This document shows, piece by piece, positions 20,943-29,665 of a stretch of 64,000 nucleotides of DNA. Under the pieces are notes generated by a model. It saw nothing but the letters and a program-made list of their open reading frames with translations, did no database searches and was not told the DNA's origin. The DNA is from Pseudomonas guariconensis (GTDB lineage: Bacteria; Pseudomonadota; Gammaproteobacteria; Pseudomonadales; Pseudomonadaceae): NCBI RefSeq assembly GCF_900102675.1, contig NZ_FMYX01000002.1, forward strand, positions 310,001 to 374,000, in the 5' to 3' direction. Position numbers and translations under genes: made by a program. Within the stretch, counting starts at the first letter, position 1, and the number at the start of each line of letters is the position of its first letter.

Positions 20943-23253
20943 ACGCCTGTTGCCGCGCCTGTTTCTCGCCCTGTTGCTGGCCATGCTCGCGCTCGCGGCC
21001 TGGCAGTGGCACCGCGGTGCGCCCCTGTCCTCCGACCTGATGACCCTGGTGCCTGGCGCGCCCCAGGACCCGCTGGTGCAACGCGCCGAACAACGCATGC
21101 AGGCGCCGCTGAACCGCGAAATGCTGGTGCTGGTTGGCCACCCCGATCGCCAACAAGCCCTTGCCCTGGCCGAGGGCCTGGCCACCCGGTGGCAGGCCAG
21201 CGGCCTGTTCGAGAAGGTGCAGTGGAACCTGCACACCGACCTGCAGGCGGTGCGTGCGCAGCTACTGCGAGGCCGCCTGGCGATGCTCTCGGCCGCTGAC
21301 CGGCAGCAACTGGCCGAACAGCCCGACGCCTTCATCGAGCAACGCGTCCAGAGCCTGGTCGACCCCATTGCGGGCTTGAGCCTGGTCTCGAGCCAGGACG
21401 ACTGGCTGGGCCTGAGCGGACGCATCCAGGCCAGCCAGCCCAGGCCCGCCAATGTCCAGCTCGACACCGCCAGCGGCGCGCTGGTGGCCGAAGCGGACGG
21501 CAAGCATTGGGTGCTGCTGCGCGCGGGCACCGTGGGCAACGCCTTCGACCTGAACTTGCCCTTGCAAGTAGAGGCGTTGCTCGCCCAGGCCCGTCGGCAG
21601 GCCGACCAGGCAGGCGCCCAGCTGCTGGCGGCCAGCGGCCTGCTGCACGCCGCCGCCGGTCAACGCCAGGCCAGCCGGGAGATCACCTGGGTGGGCGGCG
21701 GGGCAACCGTGGGCATTTTCCTGCTGCTGTTGCTGGCCCTGCGGCGCTGGCGCGCGCTGTTGGCGTTCGTACCGGTGGCGGTCGGCATGCTGTTCGGCTC
21801 GGTGGCCTGCGTCGCGCTGTTCGGCCAGATGCACGTGATGACCCTGGTGCTCGGGGCCAGCCTGATCGGCGTGGCGGTGGACTACCCGCTGCACTACCTG
21901 TCCAAGGGCTGGAGCCTGCGCCCCTGGCACAGCTGGACGGCGCTGCGCCTGACCTTGCCCGGCATGACCTTGAGCCTTGCGACCAGTTGCATCGGCTACC
22001 TGGCCCTGGCCTTCACGCCGTTCCCGGCATTGACCCAGATCGCGGCGTTTTCCGCCGCAGGCTTGCTGGGTGCCTACCTGTGCGCCGTCTGCCTATTGCC
22101 TGCGCTGTTGCAGCACATGGACCTGCGTCCTTCCCCCTGGCCGCTGCGCGTGGCCCAGGCCCTGACCGACCTGCGCGAGCGCCTGCTGCGCAAAGTGCCC
22201 AGCGTCATGCTGCTCGGTCTGTTGCTGGTGTTCTGTGTGGCCGGGTTGTGGCAGTTGCAAAGCCGCAACGACATCCGCCAGTGGATCAGCGCCCCACCGC
22301 AACTGCTCGAACAGGCCCAGGCCGTGGCGCGCATCACTGGCTACCAGCCGACCAGCCAGTTCTTCCTGGTGCGTGCCGATAACCAGAGTCAATTGCTCGA
22401 CCGCTTGCAGACGCTGAGCGGCAAGCTCGATGAGTTGGTCGACCTGGGCAAGCTCAAGGGCTACCTGTCCCTTAGCCAGTTGGTGACCAGCCCAGCGACG
22501 CAGCAGCAAGTGCGCAACGCCCTGCTGCAGTTGCCTGGGCATTGGCAGCCATTGCTGGCCCTTGGTGTGCCCGAGCAGGCCTTGCAGACGGAGATCGCTC
22601 AACTGCAGACATTGGCACCGCTGTCGATCGACGAGGCCCTGCAGGGGCCGCTGGGCGAAGCCTGGCGCCCCTTGTGGCTGGGCCAGGACGGTCAGGGCGT
22701 GGCGGCGATCGTCAGCCTGCAAGGCCACGCAGATGTCTCGCTGTTGCGCCTTCAGGCCCAGGACCTGCCCGGCGTACACTTGGTCGATCGCCTAGGCGAG
22801 CTCAACCAGCTGTTCACCGCCACTCAGGTCAGTGCCGCCGAACTCAAGTTGCTGTCGTGCGCGTTGATAGGGATGGTGCTGATGCTGCCGTTCGGCCTGC
22901 GCAGCGCCCTGCGCATCGTCGCCCTGCCGCTGCTCGCGGCGTTGTGCAGCCTGGCGAGTCTTGGTTGGCTGGGACAACCGCTGACCCTGTTCAGCCTGTT
23001 TGGCCTGCTGCTGGTGACCGCCATCGGCGTGGACTATGCAATCCTGATGCATGAGCGCGTCGGCGGCAGTGCCGTCAGCCTGCTGGGTACCTTGCTGGCA
23101 GCACTCACCACGTGGCTGTCGTTCGGTTTGCTGGCGCTTTCCAGCACCCCGGCAGTGAGTAATTTCGGCATGGCCGTGAGCCTGGGCCTGGTGTTCAGTT
23201 TTCTCCTGGCGCCCTGGGCCGGCGCCAACGATGGAGGGCCTCGGCAACCATGA
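20926..23253 (+). CDS. APE cluster: MMPL/RND-superfamily exporter
   Basis: 775-residue inner-membrane transporter with the duplicated RND plan. TM1 lies near the N-terminus (residues ~8-22), a periplasmic domain spans ~25-245, and a membrane block from ~250 includes LGASLIGVAVDYPLHYLSKG. A second TM follows near 425, then a second periplasmic domain and a second block with LFGLLLVTAIGVDYAILMHERV. The Asp in each GVxxDYxxx motif is in the proton-relay position of the family. Start GTG, overlapping the LolA-like gene. It probably extracts the aryl polyene lipid from the inner membrane and hands it to the periplasmic carrier (apeM position). Confidence 0.88.
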   Translation: MTLPIERLLPRLFLALLLAMLALAAWQWHRGAPLSSDLMTLVPGAPQDPLVQRAEQRMQAPLNREMLVLVGHPDRQQALALAEGLATRWQASGLFEKVQWNLHTDLQAVRAQLLRGRLAMLSAADRQQLAEQPDAFIEQRVQSLVDPIAGLSLVSSQDDWLGLSGRIQASQPRPANVQLDTASGALVAEADGKHWVLLRAGTVGNAFDLNLPLQVEALLAQARRQADQAGAQLLAASGLLHAAAGQRQASREITWVGGGATVGIFLLLLLALRRWRALLAFVPVAVGMLFGSVACVALFGQMHVMTLVLGASLIGVAVDYPLHYLSKGWSLRPWHSWTALRLTLPGMTLSLATSCIGYLALAFTPFPALTQIAAFSAAGLLGAYLCAVCLLPALLQHMDLRPSPWPLRVAQALTDLRERLLRKVPSVMLLGLLLVFCVAGLWQLQSRNDIRQWISAPPQLLEQAQAVARITGYQPTSQFFLVRADNQSQLLDRLQTLSGKLDELVDLGKLKGYLSLSQLVTSPATQQQVRNALLQLPGHWQPLLALGVPEQALQTEIAQLQTLAPLSIDEALQGPLGEAWRPLWLGQDGQGVAAIVSLQGHADVSLLRLQAQDLPGVHLVDRLGELNQLFTATQVSAAELKLLSCALIGMVLMLPFGLRSALRIVALPLLAALCSLASLGWLGQPLTLFSLFGLLLVTAIGVDYAILMHERVGGSAVSLLGTLLAALTTWLSFGLLALSSTPAVSNFGMAVSLGLVFSFLLAPWAGANDGGPRQP

Positions 23254-23735
23254 AACATCTGTGGATTCTGCTGGCCTGCCTGCTGCTCGGCGCCTGCACC
23301 GGTCGAGCCCCCCTGCCTGAGCGGCTGCCGGAGTTGCAGTTGCCTCGTCAGTTGCATGTACAACGCGAACAGGATGGCCAGCGCCAGGACTGGCTGCTGG
23401 TGATCCAGCGAGAGGAGGGCCGCTTGCGCTGGTCGTTGCTCGATCTGATGGGCATTCCCCAGGCGCGCCAACTGTTCGACGGCCGTCAATGGCACGCAGA
23501 CGGTCTGCTGCCCCCCAACCCGGCTGCCCGCGAACTGTTCGCCGCCGTGCTCTTCGCGCTCACCCCAGAGGCCCAGCTGACACAGCTCTATCCCGAAGCC
23601 CTCCAGCACGGACAGCGGCGTTCGCTACAGACGCGTTGGCAGGTGGACTACCAAGACCCGGATGATTTCACCTTGAACCTCGGCCAAGGCCTGCGTTATC
23701 TAGTCACCCCCTTGCCCAGCGAGAACACGCCATGA
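23250..23735 (+). CDS. APE cluster: DUF3261 lipoprotein
   Basis: 161-residue predicted lipoprotein: signal MKHLWILLACLLLGAC with lipobox LLGAC (Cys16 acylated), then a compact beta-rich domain of the DUF3261 type. Codon overlaps (ATGA) link it to the exporter before it and the ketosynthase after it. By analogy with LolB, which accepts cargo from LolA, it may be the outer-membrane receptor for the pigment; that is inference. Confidence 0.83.
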   Translation: MKHLWILLACLLLGACTGRAPLPERLPELQLPRQLHVQREQDGQRQDWLLVIQREEGRLRWSLLDLMGIPQARQLFDGRQWHADGLLPPNPAARELFAAVLFALTPEAQLTQLYPEALQHGQRRSLQTRWQVDYQDPDDFTLNLGQGLRYLVTPLPSENTP

Positions 23736-24925
23736 CCGCCTTCCTCGACGCCCTGGGCCTGGTCTGCGCCCTCGGCCACGGCCAAGCCCAGGTTGCCCGC
23801 GCACTGTTTGCCGGCGACTGCGGTGGCATGCAGCCGCAAGAGGGTTGGGTAGCCGGACGCCGTCTGCCCGTCGGGGCCGTGCCAGGCCCTCTGCCCGAGC
23901 TGCCATTGCCCGGTCACCAAAGCCGTAACAACCAATTGCTCTATAGCGCGGCACTGCAAATCGAGCCTGCCATTCGCCACGCCATCGAACGCCACGGCCC
24001 ACAGCGCGTGGGCGTGGTGCTGGGCACCAGCACTTCGGGGATCGCCGAAGGCAGCGACGGCGTCGCGCAGTACGTGCGCACCGGCCGCTTCCCGGATAGC
24101 TACGACTACGCTCAACAAGCCCTCGGCGCACCGGCCACATTCCTGGCCGCATGGCTGCAACTGTCAGGCCCGGCCTATGTGTTGTCGACCGCATGCACCT
24201 CCAGTGCCCGAGCGTTGCTCAGTGCCCGCCGCCTGCTCGACCTGGGCCTGTGCGATGCCGTGCTGTGCGGAGGCGTGGATACCTTGTGTGGCCTGACGCT
24301 CAACGGCTTCAGCGCGCTGGAGGCCGTCAGCGCCGAGCGCTGCAATCCCTTCTCGGCCAACCGCGACGGTATCAACATCGGCGAGGGCGCAGCCCTGTTT
24401 CTCATGACCCGCCAACGCGCAGGCGACGGGCCAGGCATCGCCCTGCTCGGCGCAGGCGCAAGCTGCGATGCGTTTCATATCTCAGCACCAGAGCCCACCG
24501 GCAAGGGCGCCTTGCAGGCCATGGGCAAAGCACTGGACAATGCCGGCCTAACGCCTGCACAGATCGACTACCTGAACCTGCACGGCACCGCCACCGTCCA
24601 CAACGACGCCATGGAGAGCCTCGCCGTGCACGGGCTGTTCGGCGATCGCGTGCCCTGCTCCTCCAGCAAGCCCATGACCGGCCATACCCTGGGGGCCGCC
24701 GGCGCCTTGGAAGCGGCGTTCTGTTGGCTTGCCCTGAGCCGGCACAACCCAGAGGGCCTGTTGCCGCCTCATGTCTGGGATGGCCAGCGCGACCCCCGGT
24801 TGCCGGCCCTGAACCTGGTCGATGGCAGCCAACGCCTGCCTCCGCAGGGGCCGCGCCGCCTGATGAGCAACTCGTTCGCCTTCGGTGGCAACAATGTCAG
24901 CCTGATTCTCGGAGACGCCCCATGA
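23732..24925 (+). CDS. APE cluster: beta-ketoacyl-ACP synthase (elongating)
   Basis: 397-residue thiolase-fold ketosynthase with a complete Cys-His-His site: Cys155 in VLSTACTSSARALL, one His in YLNLHGTATVHNDAMES and the second in SSSKPMTGHTLGAAGALE, plus the C-terminal NSFAFGGNN loop. In characterised aryl polyene systems the ketosynthase at this position (apeO) pairs with the Cys-less chain-length factor, here encoded at 12505-13221. It overlaps both neighbours by ATGA. Confidence 0.9.
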   Translation: MTAFLDALGLVCALGHGQAQVARALFAGDCGGMQPQEGWVAGRRLPVGAVPGPLPELPLPGHQSRNNQLLYSAALQIEPAIRHAIERHGPQRVGVVLGTSTSGIAEGSDGVAQYVRTGRFPDSYDYAQQALGAPATFLAAWLQLSGPAYVLSTACTSSARALLSARRLLDLGLCDAVLCGGVDTLCGLTLNGFSALEAVSAERCNPFSANRDGINIGEGAALFLMTRQRAGDGPGIALLGAGASCDAFHISAPEPTGKGALQAMGKALDNAGLTPAQIDYLNLHGTATVHNDAMESLAVHGLFGDRVPCSSSKPMTGHTLGAAGALEAAFCWLALSRHNPEGLLPPHVWDGQRDPRLPALNLVDGSQRLPPQGPRRLMSNSFAFGGNNVSLILGDAP

Positions 24926-25392
24926 ACACCTGGCCACTGTCCGAACTGCTGCCGCATGCCGCAGATATGATCCTCATCGACCGCATCGACAGCTGCGACG
25001 ACGAACAGATCCATACCCGTGCAACGGTCCGCCCGGGCGGTCAGTTCAACCGCGCCGACGGCAGCCTGCCCGCCTGGCTGGGCCTGGAGCTGATGGCCCA
25101 GAGCGTGGCCGCCTATGCTGGGTACCAGGCTCGCCGCGCCGGGCGTGCGGTGGAAATGGGCTTTCTGTTGGGTACCCGTCGCTTCGAATGCGATGTGGCG
25201 CAGTTCCCGGCCGGCGCCGAGCTGCGCATCCATGCCCTGCGATCGCTTGAAGACGAGAGCGGCATGGGCGTGTTCGAATGTCACCTGCGCGGTGAGGGTA
25301 TCCATGCCAGCGCGCGCCTGAACGTCTACCGTCCGCCCCAGGCCACTGGCTACCTGGCCGAAGCGGCACCCGAGGAAACACCCCATGACTGA
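24922..25392 (+). CDS. APE cluster: hotdog 3-hydroxyacyl-ACP dehydratase
   Basis: 156-residue FabZ/FabA-like hotdog protein (ApeP type). The N-terminal LLPHAADMILIDRI supplies the histidine region and WLGLELMAQSVAAYAGY carries the conserved Glu of the central helix. With the fused dehydratase encoded at 15059-16738 it gives the cluster two dehydratases, as in known aryl polyene loci, where they keep every double bond in place. No enoyl reductase gene is present in the run, consistent with a conjugated product. Start ATG overlaps the preceding stop. Confidence 0.87.
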   Translation: MNTWPLSELLPHAADMILIDRIDSCDDEQIHTRATVRPGGQFNRADGSLPAWLGLELMAQSVAAYAGYQARRAGRAVEMGFLLGTRRFECDVAQFPAGAELRIHALRSLEDESGMGVFECHLRGEGIHASARLNVYRPPQATGYLAEAAPEETPHD

Positions 25393-26113
25393 CACTATCC
25401 TGGTCACCGGCTCCAGCCGCGGTATCGGCCGCGCCATTGCCCTGCGCCTGGCACGCGCAGGCTTCGACCTGGTGCTGCATTGCCGCAGCGGCCGCGACGC
25501 GGCCGAGGCGGTCGCCGAACAGGTGCGTGGGCTGGGGCGTCAGGCGCGGATCCTGCAGTTCGACGTCGCCGACCGGGCGGCCTGCGCCCGCATCCTGGGC
25601 GAGGACGTCGACGCTCACGGGGCCTACTATGGAGTGGTGTGCAATGCCGGACTGACCCGCGATGGCGCATTCCCTGCGTTGAGTGAAGACGACTGGGACC
25701 AGGTCATGCGGACCAACCTGGACGGCTTCTACAACGTCCTGCACCCGCTCATGATGCCCATGATCCGCCGTCGCGCACCTGGTCGCATCGTCTGCATCAC
25801 TTCAGTATCCGGCCTGATCGGCAACCGCGGCCAGGTCAACTACAGCGCCTCCAAGGCGGGCGTGATCGGTGCCGCCAAGGCTCTGGCCATCGAGCTGGGC
25901 AAGCGCCGCATCACGGTCAACTGCGTGGCCCCGGGGCTGATCGACACCGACATGCTCGATGAACAGGTACCGGTCGATGAACTGCTCAAGATGATTCCTG
26001 CCCAACGTATGGGGACCCCGGAGGAAGTGGCCGGCGCGGTCAATTTCCTGATGTCGGACGAAGCGGCCTACATCACCCGCCAGGTACTGGCCGTCAACGG
26101 AGGGCTATGCTGA
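25385..26113 (+). CDS. APE cluster: 3-oxoacyl-ACP reductase (FabG-like)
   Basis: 242-residue short-chain dehydrogenase/reductase. NADPH-binding TGSSRGIG (residues 8-15), CNAGLTRDG (86-94), and the catalytic Ser140, Tyr153 and Lys157 (YSASK) are present; the C-terminus VNGGLC is FabG-like. It reduces the beta-keto group after each condensation. It overlaps the dehydratase by 8 bp and the final ketosynthase by one or a few bases. Confidence 0.92.
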   Translation: MTDTILVTGSSRGIGRAIALRLARAGFDLVLHCRSGRDAAEAVAEQVRGLGRQARILQFDVADRAACARILGEDVDAHGAYYGVVCNAGLTRDGAFPALSEDDWDQVMRTNLDGFYNVLHPLMMPMIRRRAPGRIVCITSVSGLIGNRGQVNYSASKAGVIGAAKALAIELGKRRITVNCVAPGLIDTDMLDEQVPVDELLKMIPAQRMGTPEEVAGAVNFLMSDEAAYITRQVLAVNGGLC

Positions 26114-27339
26114 TGCGTCGCGTTGTGGTCACCGGCATGGCCGGCATCACTGCCCTGGGCAGCGACTGGGACAGCATTGCCCGGCAATTCGCCGCCAATC
26201 GCAGTGGTATCCGGCGCATGGACGAGTGGGACCGCTTCGAAGAACTCAACACTCGCCTGGCCGGCCCTGTGGATGACTTCCAAGTGCCAGGGCACTGGAC
26301 ACGCAAGCAACTGCGCAGCATGGGACGCGTGTCACGGCTGGCGGTCGCCGCAGCCGAACGCGCCCTGGCCGATGCCGGGCTGCTGGACGACCCGAGCATC
26401 CGCGATGGACGCATGGGCGTGGCTTGCGGGTCATCGATCGGCAGCACCGAAGAGATCAAGGCCTTCGGCAACATGTTGCTCAATTCAAAGGCCGACGGGC
26501 TCAATGCCAACTCCTACGTGCGCATGATGCCGCACACCACAGCCGCCAACATCAGCATTTTCTTCGGGCTGACCGGGCGCCTGATCCCGACATCCAGCGC
26601 CTGCACCAGCGGCAGCCAGGGTATCGGTTATGCCTATGAAGCAATCAAGTTCGGGCGCCTGCCGCTGATGCTGGCCGGCGGTGCCGAGGAGCTGTGCCCC
26701 AGCGAGGCGATGGTGTTCGATGCCCTGTACGCGACCAGCCTTAAGAATGACACCCCCACCCTGACGCCGCGCCCCTATGACCGCGCACGCGATGGGCTGG
26801 TGGTGGGTGAAGGCGCCGGCATGCTGGTACTGGAAGAGCTGGAGCATGCATTGGCCCGGGGCGCGCATATCCACGCCGAGATCGTAGGGTTTGGCAGCAA
26901 CGCCGACGGCCAGCACATCACCCGCCCGGAGCAGGTGACCATGCGCCGGGCGATGGAACTGGCGCTCGAAGATGCCGGCCTGCCCGTCGAGGCCATTGGC
27001 TACGTCAACGGCCATGGCACTGCCACCGAACAAGGCGACATCGCCGAGACCCTGGCCACCCACGCGCTGTTCGGCCCGCGCATGCCGATCAGTTCCCAGA
27101 AAAGCTTCCTTGGCCACACATTGGGTGCCTGCGGCGCACTTGAGTCCTGGTTCAGCATCGAGATGATGAATCGCGACCAGTACGTGCACACCCTGAACCT
27201 CGATGACATCGACCCTCGCTGCGCCGAGCTGGACTACCTGCGCGGGGGCATGCGCGCCATGAGCCACGAGCATGTGATGAACAACAACTTTGCCTTCGGC
27301 GGCGTGAACACCTCGTTGATCTTCCGGCGCTGGCGCTGA
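26113..27339 (+). CDS. APE cluster: beta-ketoacyl-ACP synthase (FabF-like)
   Basis: 408-residue ketosynthase, FabF family, with Cys164 in TSSACTSGSQG, His in YVNGHGTATEQGD and His in KSFLGHTLGACGALES, and C-terminal NNNFAFGGVNTS. I prefer the ATG at 26113 (overlapping the reductase stop as TGATG) because GGAGG lies nine bases upstream; an ATG two codons earlier (26107) is only three bases from that site. In studied systems this second ketosynthase (apeR) is thought to act early, condensing the starter. It is the last gene of the operon; a REP sequence follows. Confidence 0.91.
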   Translation: MRRVVVTGMAGITALGSDWDSIARQFAANRSGIRRMDEWDRFEELNTRLAGPVDDFQVPGHWTRKQLRSMGRVSRLAVAAAERALADAGLLDDPSIRDGRMGVACGSSIGSTEEIKAFGNMLLNSKADGLNANSYVRMMPHTTAANISIFFGLTGRLIPTSSACTSGSQGIGYAYEAIKFGRLPLMLAGGAEELCPSEAMVFDALYATSLKNDTPTLTPRPYDRARDGLVVGEGAGMLVLEELEHALARGAHIHAEIVGFGSNADGQHITRPEQVTMRRAMELALEDAGLPVEAIGYVNGHGTATEQGDIAETLATHALFGPRMPISSQKSFLGHTLGACGALESWFSIEMMNRDQYVHTLNLDDIDPRCAELDYLRGGMRAMSHEHVMNNNFAFGGVNTSLIFRRWR

Positions 27340-27357
27340 GGCTTGCACGGATTCCTC

Positions 27358-27379
27358 GGGGAGCGGGTTTACCCGCGAA
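27358..27379. repeat. Single REP element after the aryl polyene operon
   Basis: GGAGCGGGTTTACCCGCG core (within 27358-27379), a near-perfect stem-loop of the same REP family as at 3946, 9322, 31036 and 56070. It lies between the convergent last aryl polyene gene and the LysR gene, where I see no U-tract terminator, so the REP hairpin may be the only transcript-end structure. Confidence 0.7.
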
Positions 27380-27403
27380 CAGCACCGCAGACCGCATTCA
27401 TCC

Positions 27404-28297
27404 TCAATCCAGTACCTGCTGCGTCAACAACTCGGCAAAGGCACGGGCCATGGCCGATCCGCCGAGCTGGCGCTGGACAAGCCATACCGCCGTGATCGCG
27501 CCCTCGTCCAGCAATGTGCGATAGACCACCCCGTCGATGCGCATGCGCTGGAACGACGCCGGCAATACCGACACCCCCAACCCCGCCGACACCAACCCGA
27601 TGATGGTCATCGCCTCCCCTGCCTCCTGGGCAAAATGCGGGCTGAACCCAGCCTGGCGCGCCAGGCTCAGTAACTGCGCATGCAGGCCACTGCCGTAGCT
27701 ACGCGGAAAGAACACGAAGGGCTCATGGGCCAAGGCTTCCATATACAGCCCCTGCTCATTGCCCTGGGCCAGCGGATGAGAGGCATTGATCACCGCCACC
27801 AGCGGCTCGCTGAACAACTCGGTGGCGACCAACCCCTCCGGCAAGGGCATCGGCCGCATCAGGCCGACTTCGATGGACTCGTTGAACACCGCCTCGGCCA
27901 CATCCCGACTGCTCATCTCCCGAAGGCTCAGGTGTACCGCCGGAAACCGCTGGCGGAACGCATGCAATGCTTTGGGGATTTTTGACGTGAAGGGGGCCGA
28001 TGAGGTGAAGCCGATCTTCATTTCGCCCAACTCGCCCAACTGCGCCCGCCGGGCGACATCGGCAGCCTTCTCCACCTGCGCCAGGACCTGACGCGCCTCT
28101 TCGAGAAACAAGCGCCCGGCCTCGCTCAGTTCCACCCGCCGATTGGTGCGCTCGAACAGGCGCGCGCCAAGCTCCTGCTCCAGGGCCTGGATCTGCTGAC
28201 TCAAAGGTGGCTGGGAAATCCCCAGTTGCTGGGCCGCGCGTCCAAAATGCAGTTCTTCAGCCACGGCGATGAAATACCGCAAATGGCGCAGTTCCAT
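27404..28297 (-). CDS. LysR-family transcriptional regulator
   Basis: 297-residue LysR regulator. N-terminal winged helix-turn-helix (LRYFIAVAEELHFGRAAQQL..SQPPLSQQIQALE, residues 4-45), linker helix to ~85, then a two-lobe effector domain beginning EMKIGFTSSAPF. It is transcribed divergently from the MFS transporter gene 123 bp away, the classic arrangement for a LysR protein controlling its neighbour. The effector cannot be deduced. It resembles the ynfL/ynfM regulator-transporter pairing. Confidence 0.88.
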   Translation of the reverse strand: MELRHLRYFIAVAEELHFGRAAQQLGISQPPLSQQIQALEQELGARLFERTNRRVELSEAGRLFLEEARQVLAQVEKAADVARRAQLGELGEMKIGFTSSAPFTSKIPKALHAFRQRFPAVHLSLREMSSRDVAEAVFNESIEVGLMRPMPLPEGLVATELFSEPLVAVINASHPLAQGNEQGLYMEALAHEPFVFFPRSYGSGLHAQLLSLARQAGFSPHFAQEAGEAMTIIGLVSAGLGVSVLPASFQRMRIDGVVYRTLLDEGAITAVWLVQRQLGGSAMARAFAELLTQQVLD

Positions 28298-28352
28298 GAA
28301 GCCTCCGAATCAGTCGCAGAACCTATTAAACAGGTCGAACAATATATTGGAT

Positions 28353-28363
28353 CTAATCATTAG
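28353..28363. promoter_or_regulatory. Candidate LysR operator between regulator and MFS gene
   Basis: Perfect dyad CTAAT-C-ATTAG in the AT-rich part of the 123-bp divergent spacer, 57 bp upstream of the MFS GTG; another small palindrome AATATATT lies at 28341-28348. The position suits autoregulation and activation of the divergent gene by the LysR protein. It is a motif read only, without comparative support. Confidence 0.35.
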
Positions 28364-28420
28364 CCAGCTATATGCTTTTTTCCATCGCAACGCCGGCCCC
28401 GCGCCCCGAGGTACCCTGCC

Positions 28421-29665
28421 GTGAAATCCGCCGTCGCCCCGCTATCCCTTGAGCCTGACCCCGTCCGGAACGACGCCTGGATAGAGAAAGGCACCCCCGC
28501 CTTCATGAAGACCGTACTGGCCTTGTTCAGCGGCGGCTTCGCCACCTTTGCCTTGCTCTACTGCGTGCAGCCGATGATGCCGTTGTTGTCGCGGGAGTTT
28601 TCCATCAATGCGGCGCAAAGCAGTCTGGTGCTCTCGGTCTCCACCGCCACACTGGCCTTCGGCTTGCTGGTCACAGGGCCAATCTCGGACCGCATCGGGC
28701 GCAAGCCGGTCATGGTCTTCGCCCTGCTGTGCGCGGCGCTTGCGACGCTGGCCAGCGCAGTGATGCCTAGCTGGGAGCTGGTGCTCGCTACCCGCGCCTT
28801 GGTCGGCCTGTCACTGAGCGGCCTGGCGGCCGTGGCGATGACCTACCTGAGCGAAGAGATCCACCCGCAACACATCGGTCTGGCCATGGGCCTGTACATC
28901 GGCGGCAATGCCATTGGCGGCATGAGCGGTCGGTTGATCACGGGCGTGCTGATCGACTTCGTCAGCTGGCACACGGCAATGCTGGCCATCGGCGGCTTGG
29001 CGTTGATGGCGGCGCTGGTGTTCTGGAAGGTATTGCCCGAGTCGCGTAACTTCCGCTCCCAGCCGCTGAATCCGCGCAGCCTGTTGGATGGCTTCGTCAT
29101 GCACTTCAAGGACGCCGGGCTGCCTTGGCTGTTTCTCGAAGCCTTCCTGCTGATGGGTGCATTCGTCACGCTGTTCAACTACATCGGCTATCGCCTGCTG
29201 GCCGAGCCCTACCACATGAACCAAGCCTTGGTCGGCCTGCTCTCGGTGGTTTACCTCTCAGGTATCTACAGCTCCGCGCAGGTCGGCGCCCTGGCCGACA
29301 GGTTGGGTCGGCGCAAGGTGTTCTGGGCGAGTATCGTAGTGATGGCCGCGGGGCTGCTGATGACCCTGACCAGCCCGCTGGTGATCGTGATCCTGGGCAT
29401 GCTGGTGTTCACCTTCGGCTTTTTCGGCGCCCACTCGGTGGCCAGCAGCTGGATAGGACGCCGGGCGCTCAAGGCCAAGGGCCAGGCTTCGTCGCTGTAC
29501 CTGTTCAGCTACTACGCAGGTTCGAGCATCGCCGGCACCGCCGGTGGCGTGTTCTGGCACCAGGCCGGCTGGAACGGCATCGGCCTGTTCATCGGCAGCC
29601 TGTTGGTCGTGGCGTTGCTGGTGGCCCTGCATTTGAGCCGGTTGCCTTCCAAGACCCCTGCCTGA
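28421..29665 (+). CDS. MFS transporter, YnfM-like
   Basis: 414-residue major facilitator with twelve predicted helices. A hydrophilic N-terminal tail of about 30 residues precedes TM1 (MKTVLALFSGGFATFALLY). The loop 2-3 signature is GPISDRIGRKPVMV and the second-half equivalent GALADRLGRRKVFW. The start is GTG with GAGG upstream; an in-frame ATG at 28505 (MKTVLAL) is possible and would remove the tail. The LysR-divergent context and drug/metabolite-exporter-like sequence suggest efflux of an unknown small compound; no pathway genes accompany it. Confidence 0.87.
   Translation: MKSAVAPLSLEPDPVRNDAWIEKGTPAFMKTVLALFSGGFATFALLYCVQPMMPLLSREFSINAAQSSLVLSVSTATLAFGLLVTGPISDRIGRKPVMVFALLCAALATLASAVMPSWELVLATRALVGLSLSGLAAVAMTYLSEEIHPQHIGLAMGLYIGGNAIGGMSGRLITGVLIDFVSWHTAMLAIGGLALMAALVFWKVLPESRNFRSQPLNPRSLLDGFVMHFKDAGLPWLFLEAFLLMGAFVTLFNYIGYRLLAEPYHMNQALVGLLSVVYLSGIYSSAQVGALADRLGRRKVFWASIVVMAAGLLMTLTSPLVIVILGMLVFTFGFFGAHSVASSWIGRRALKAKGQASSLYLFSYYAGSSIAGTAGGVFWHQAGWNGIGLFIGSLLVVALLVALHLSRLPSKTPA

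Noticed and set aside
23732..27339. Primary fatty acid synthesis (fab) locus
   Set aside because: Two extra ketosynthases, ketoreductase and dehydratase are present, but without fabD, fabH or plsX, and they are joined to polyene-specific export and ligase genes.
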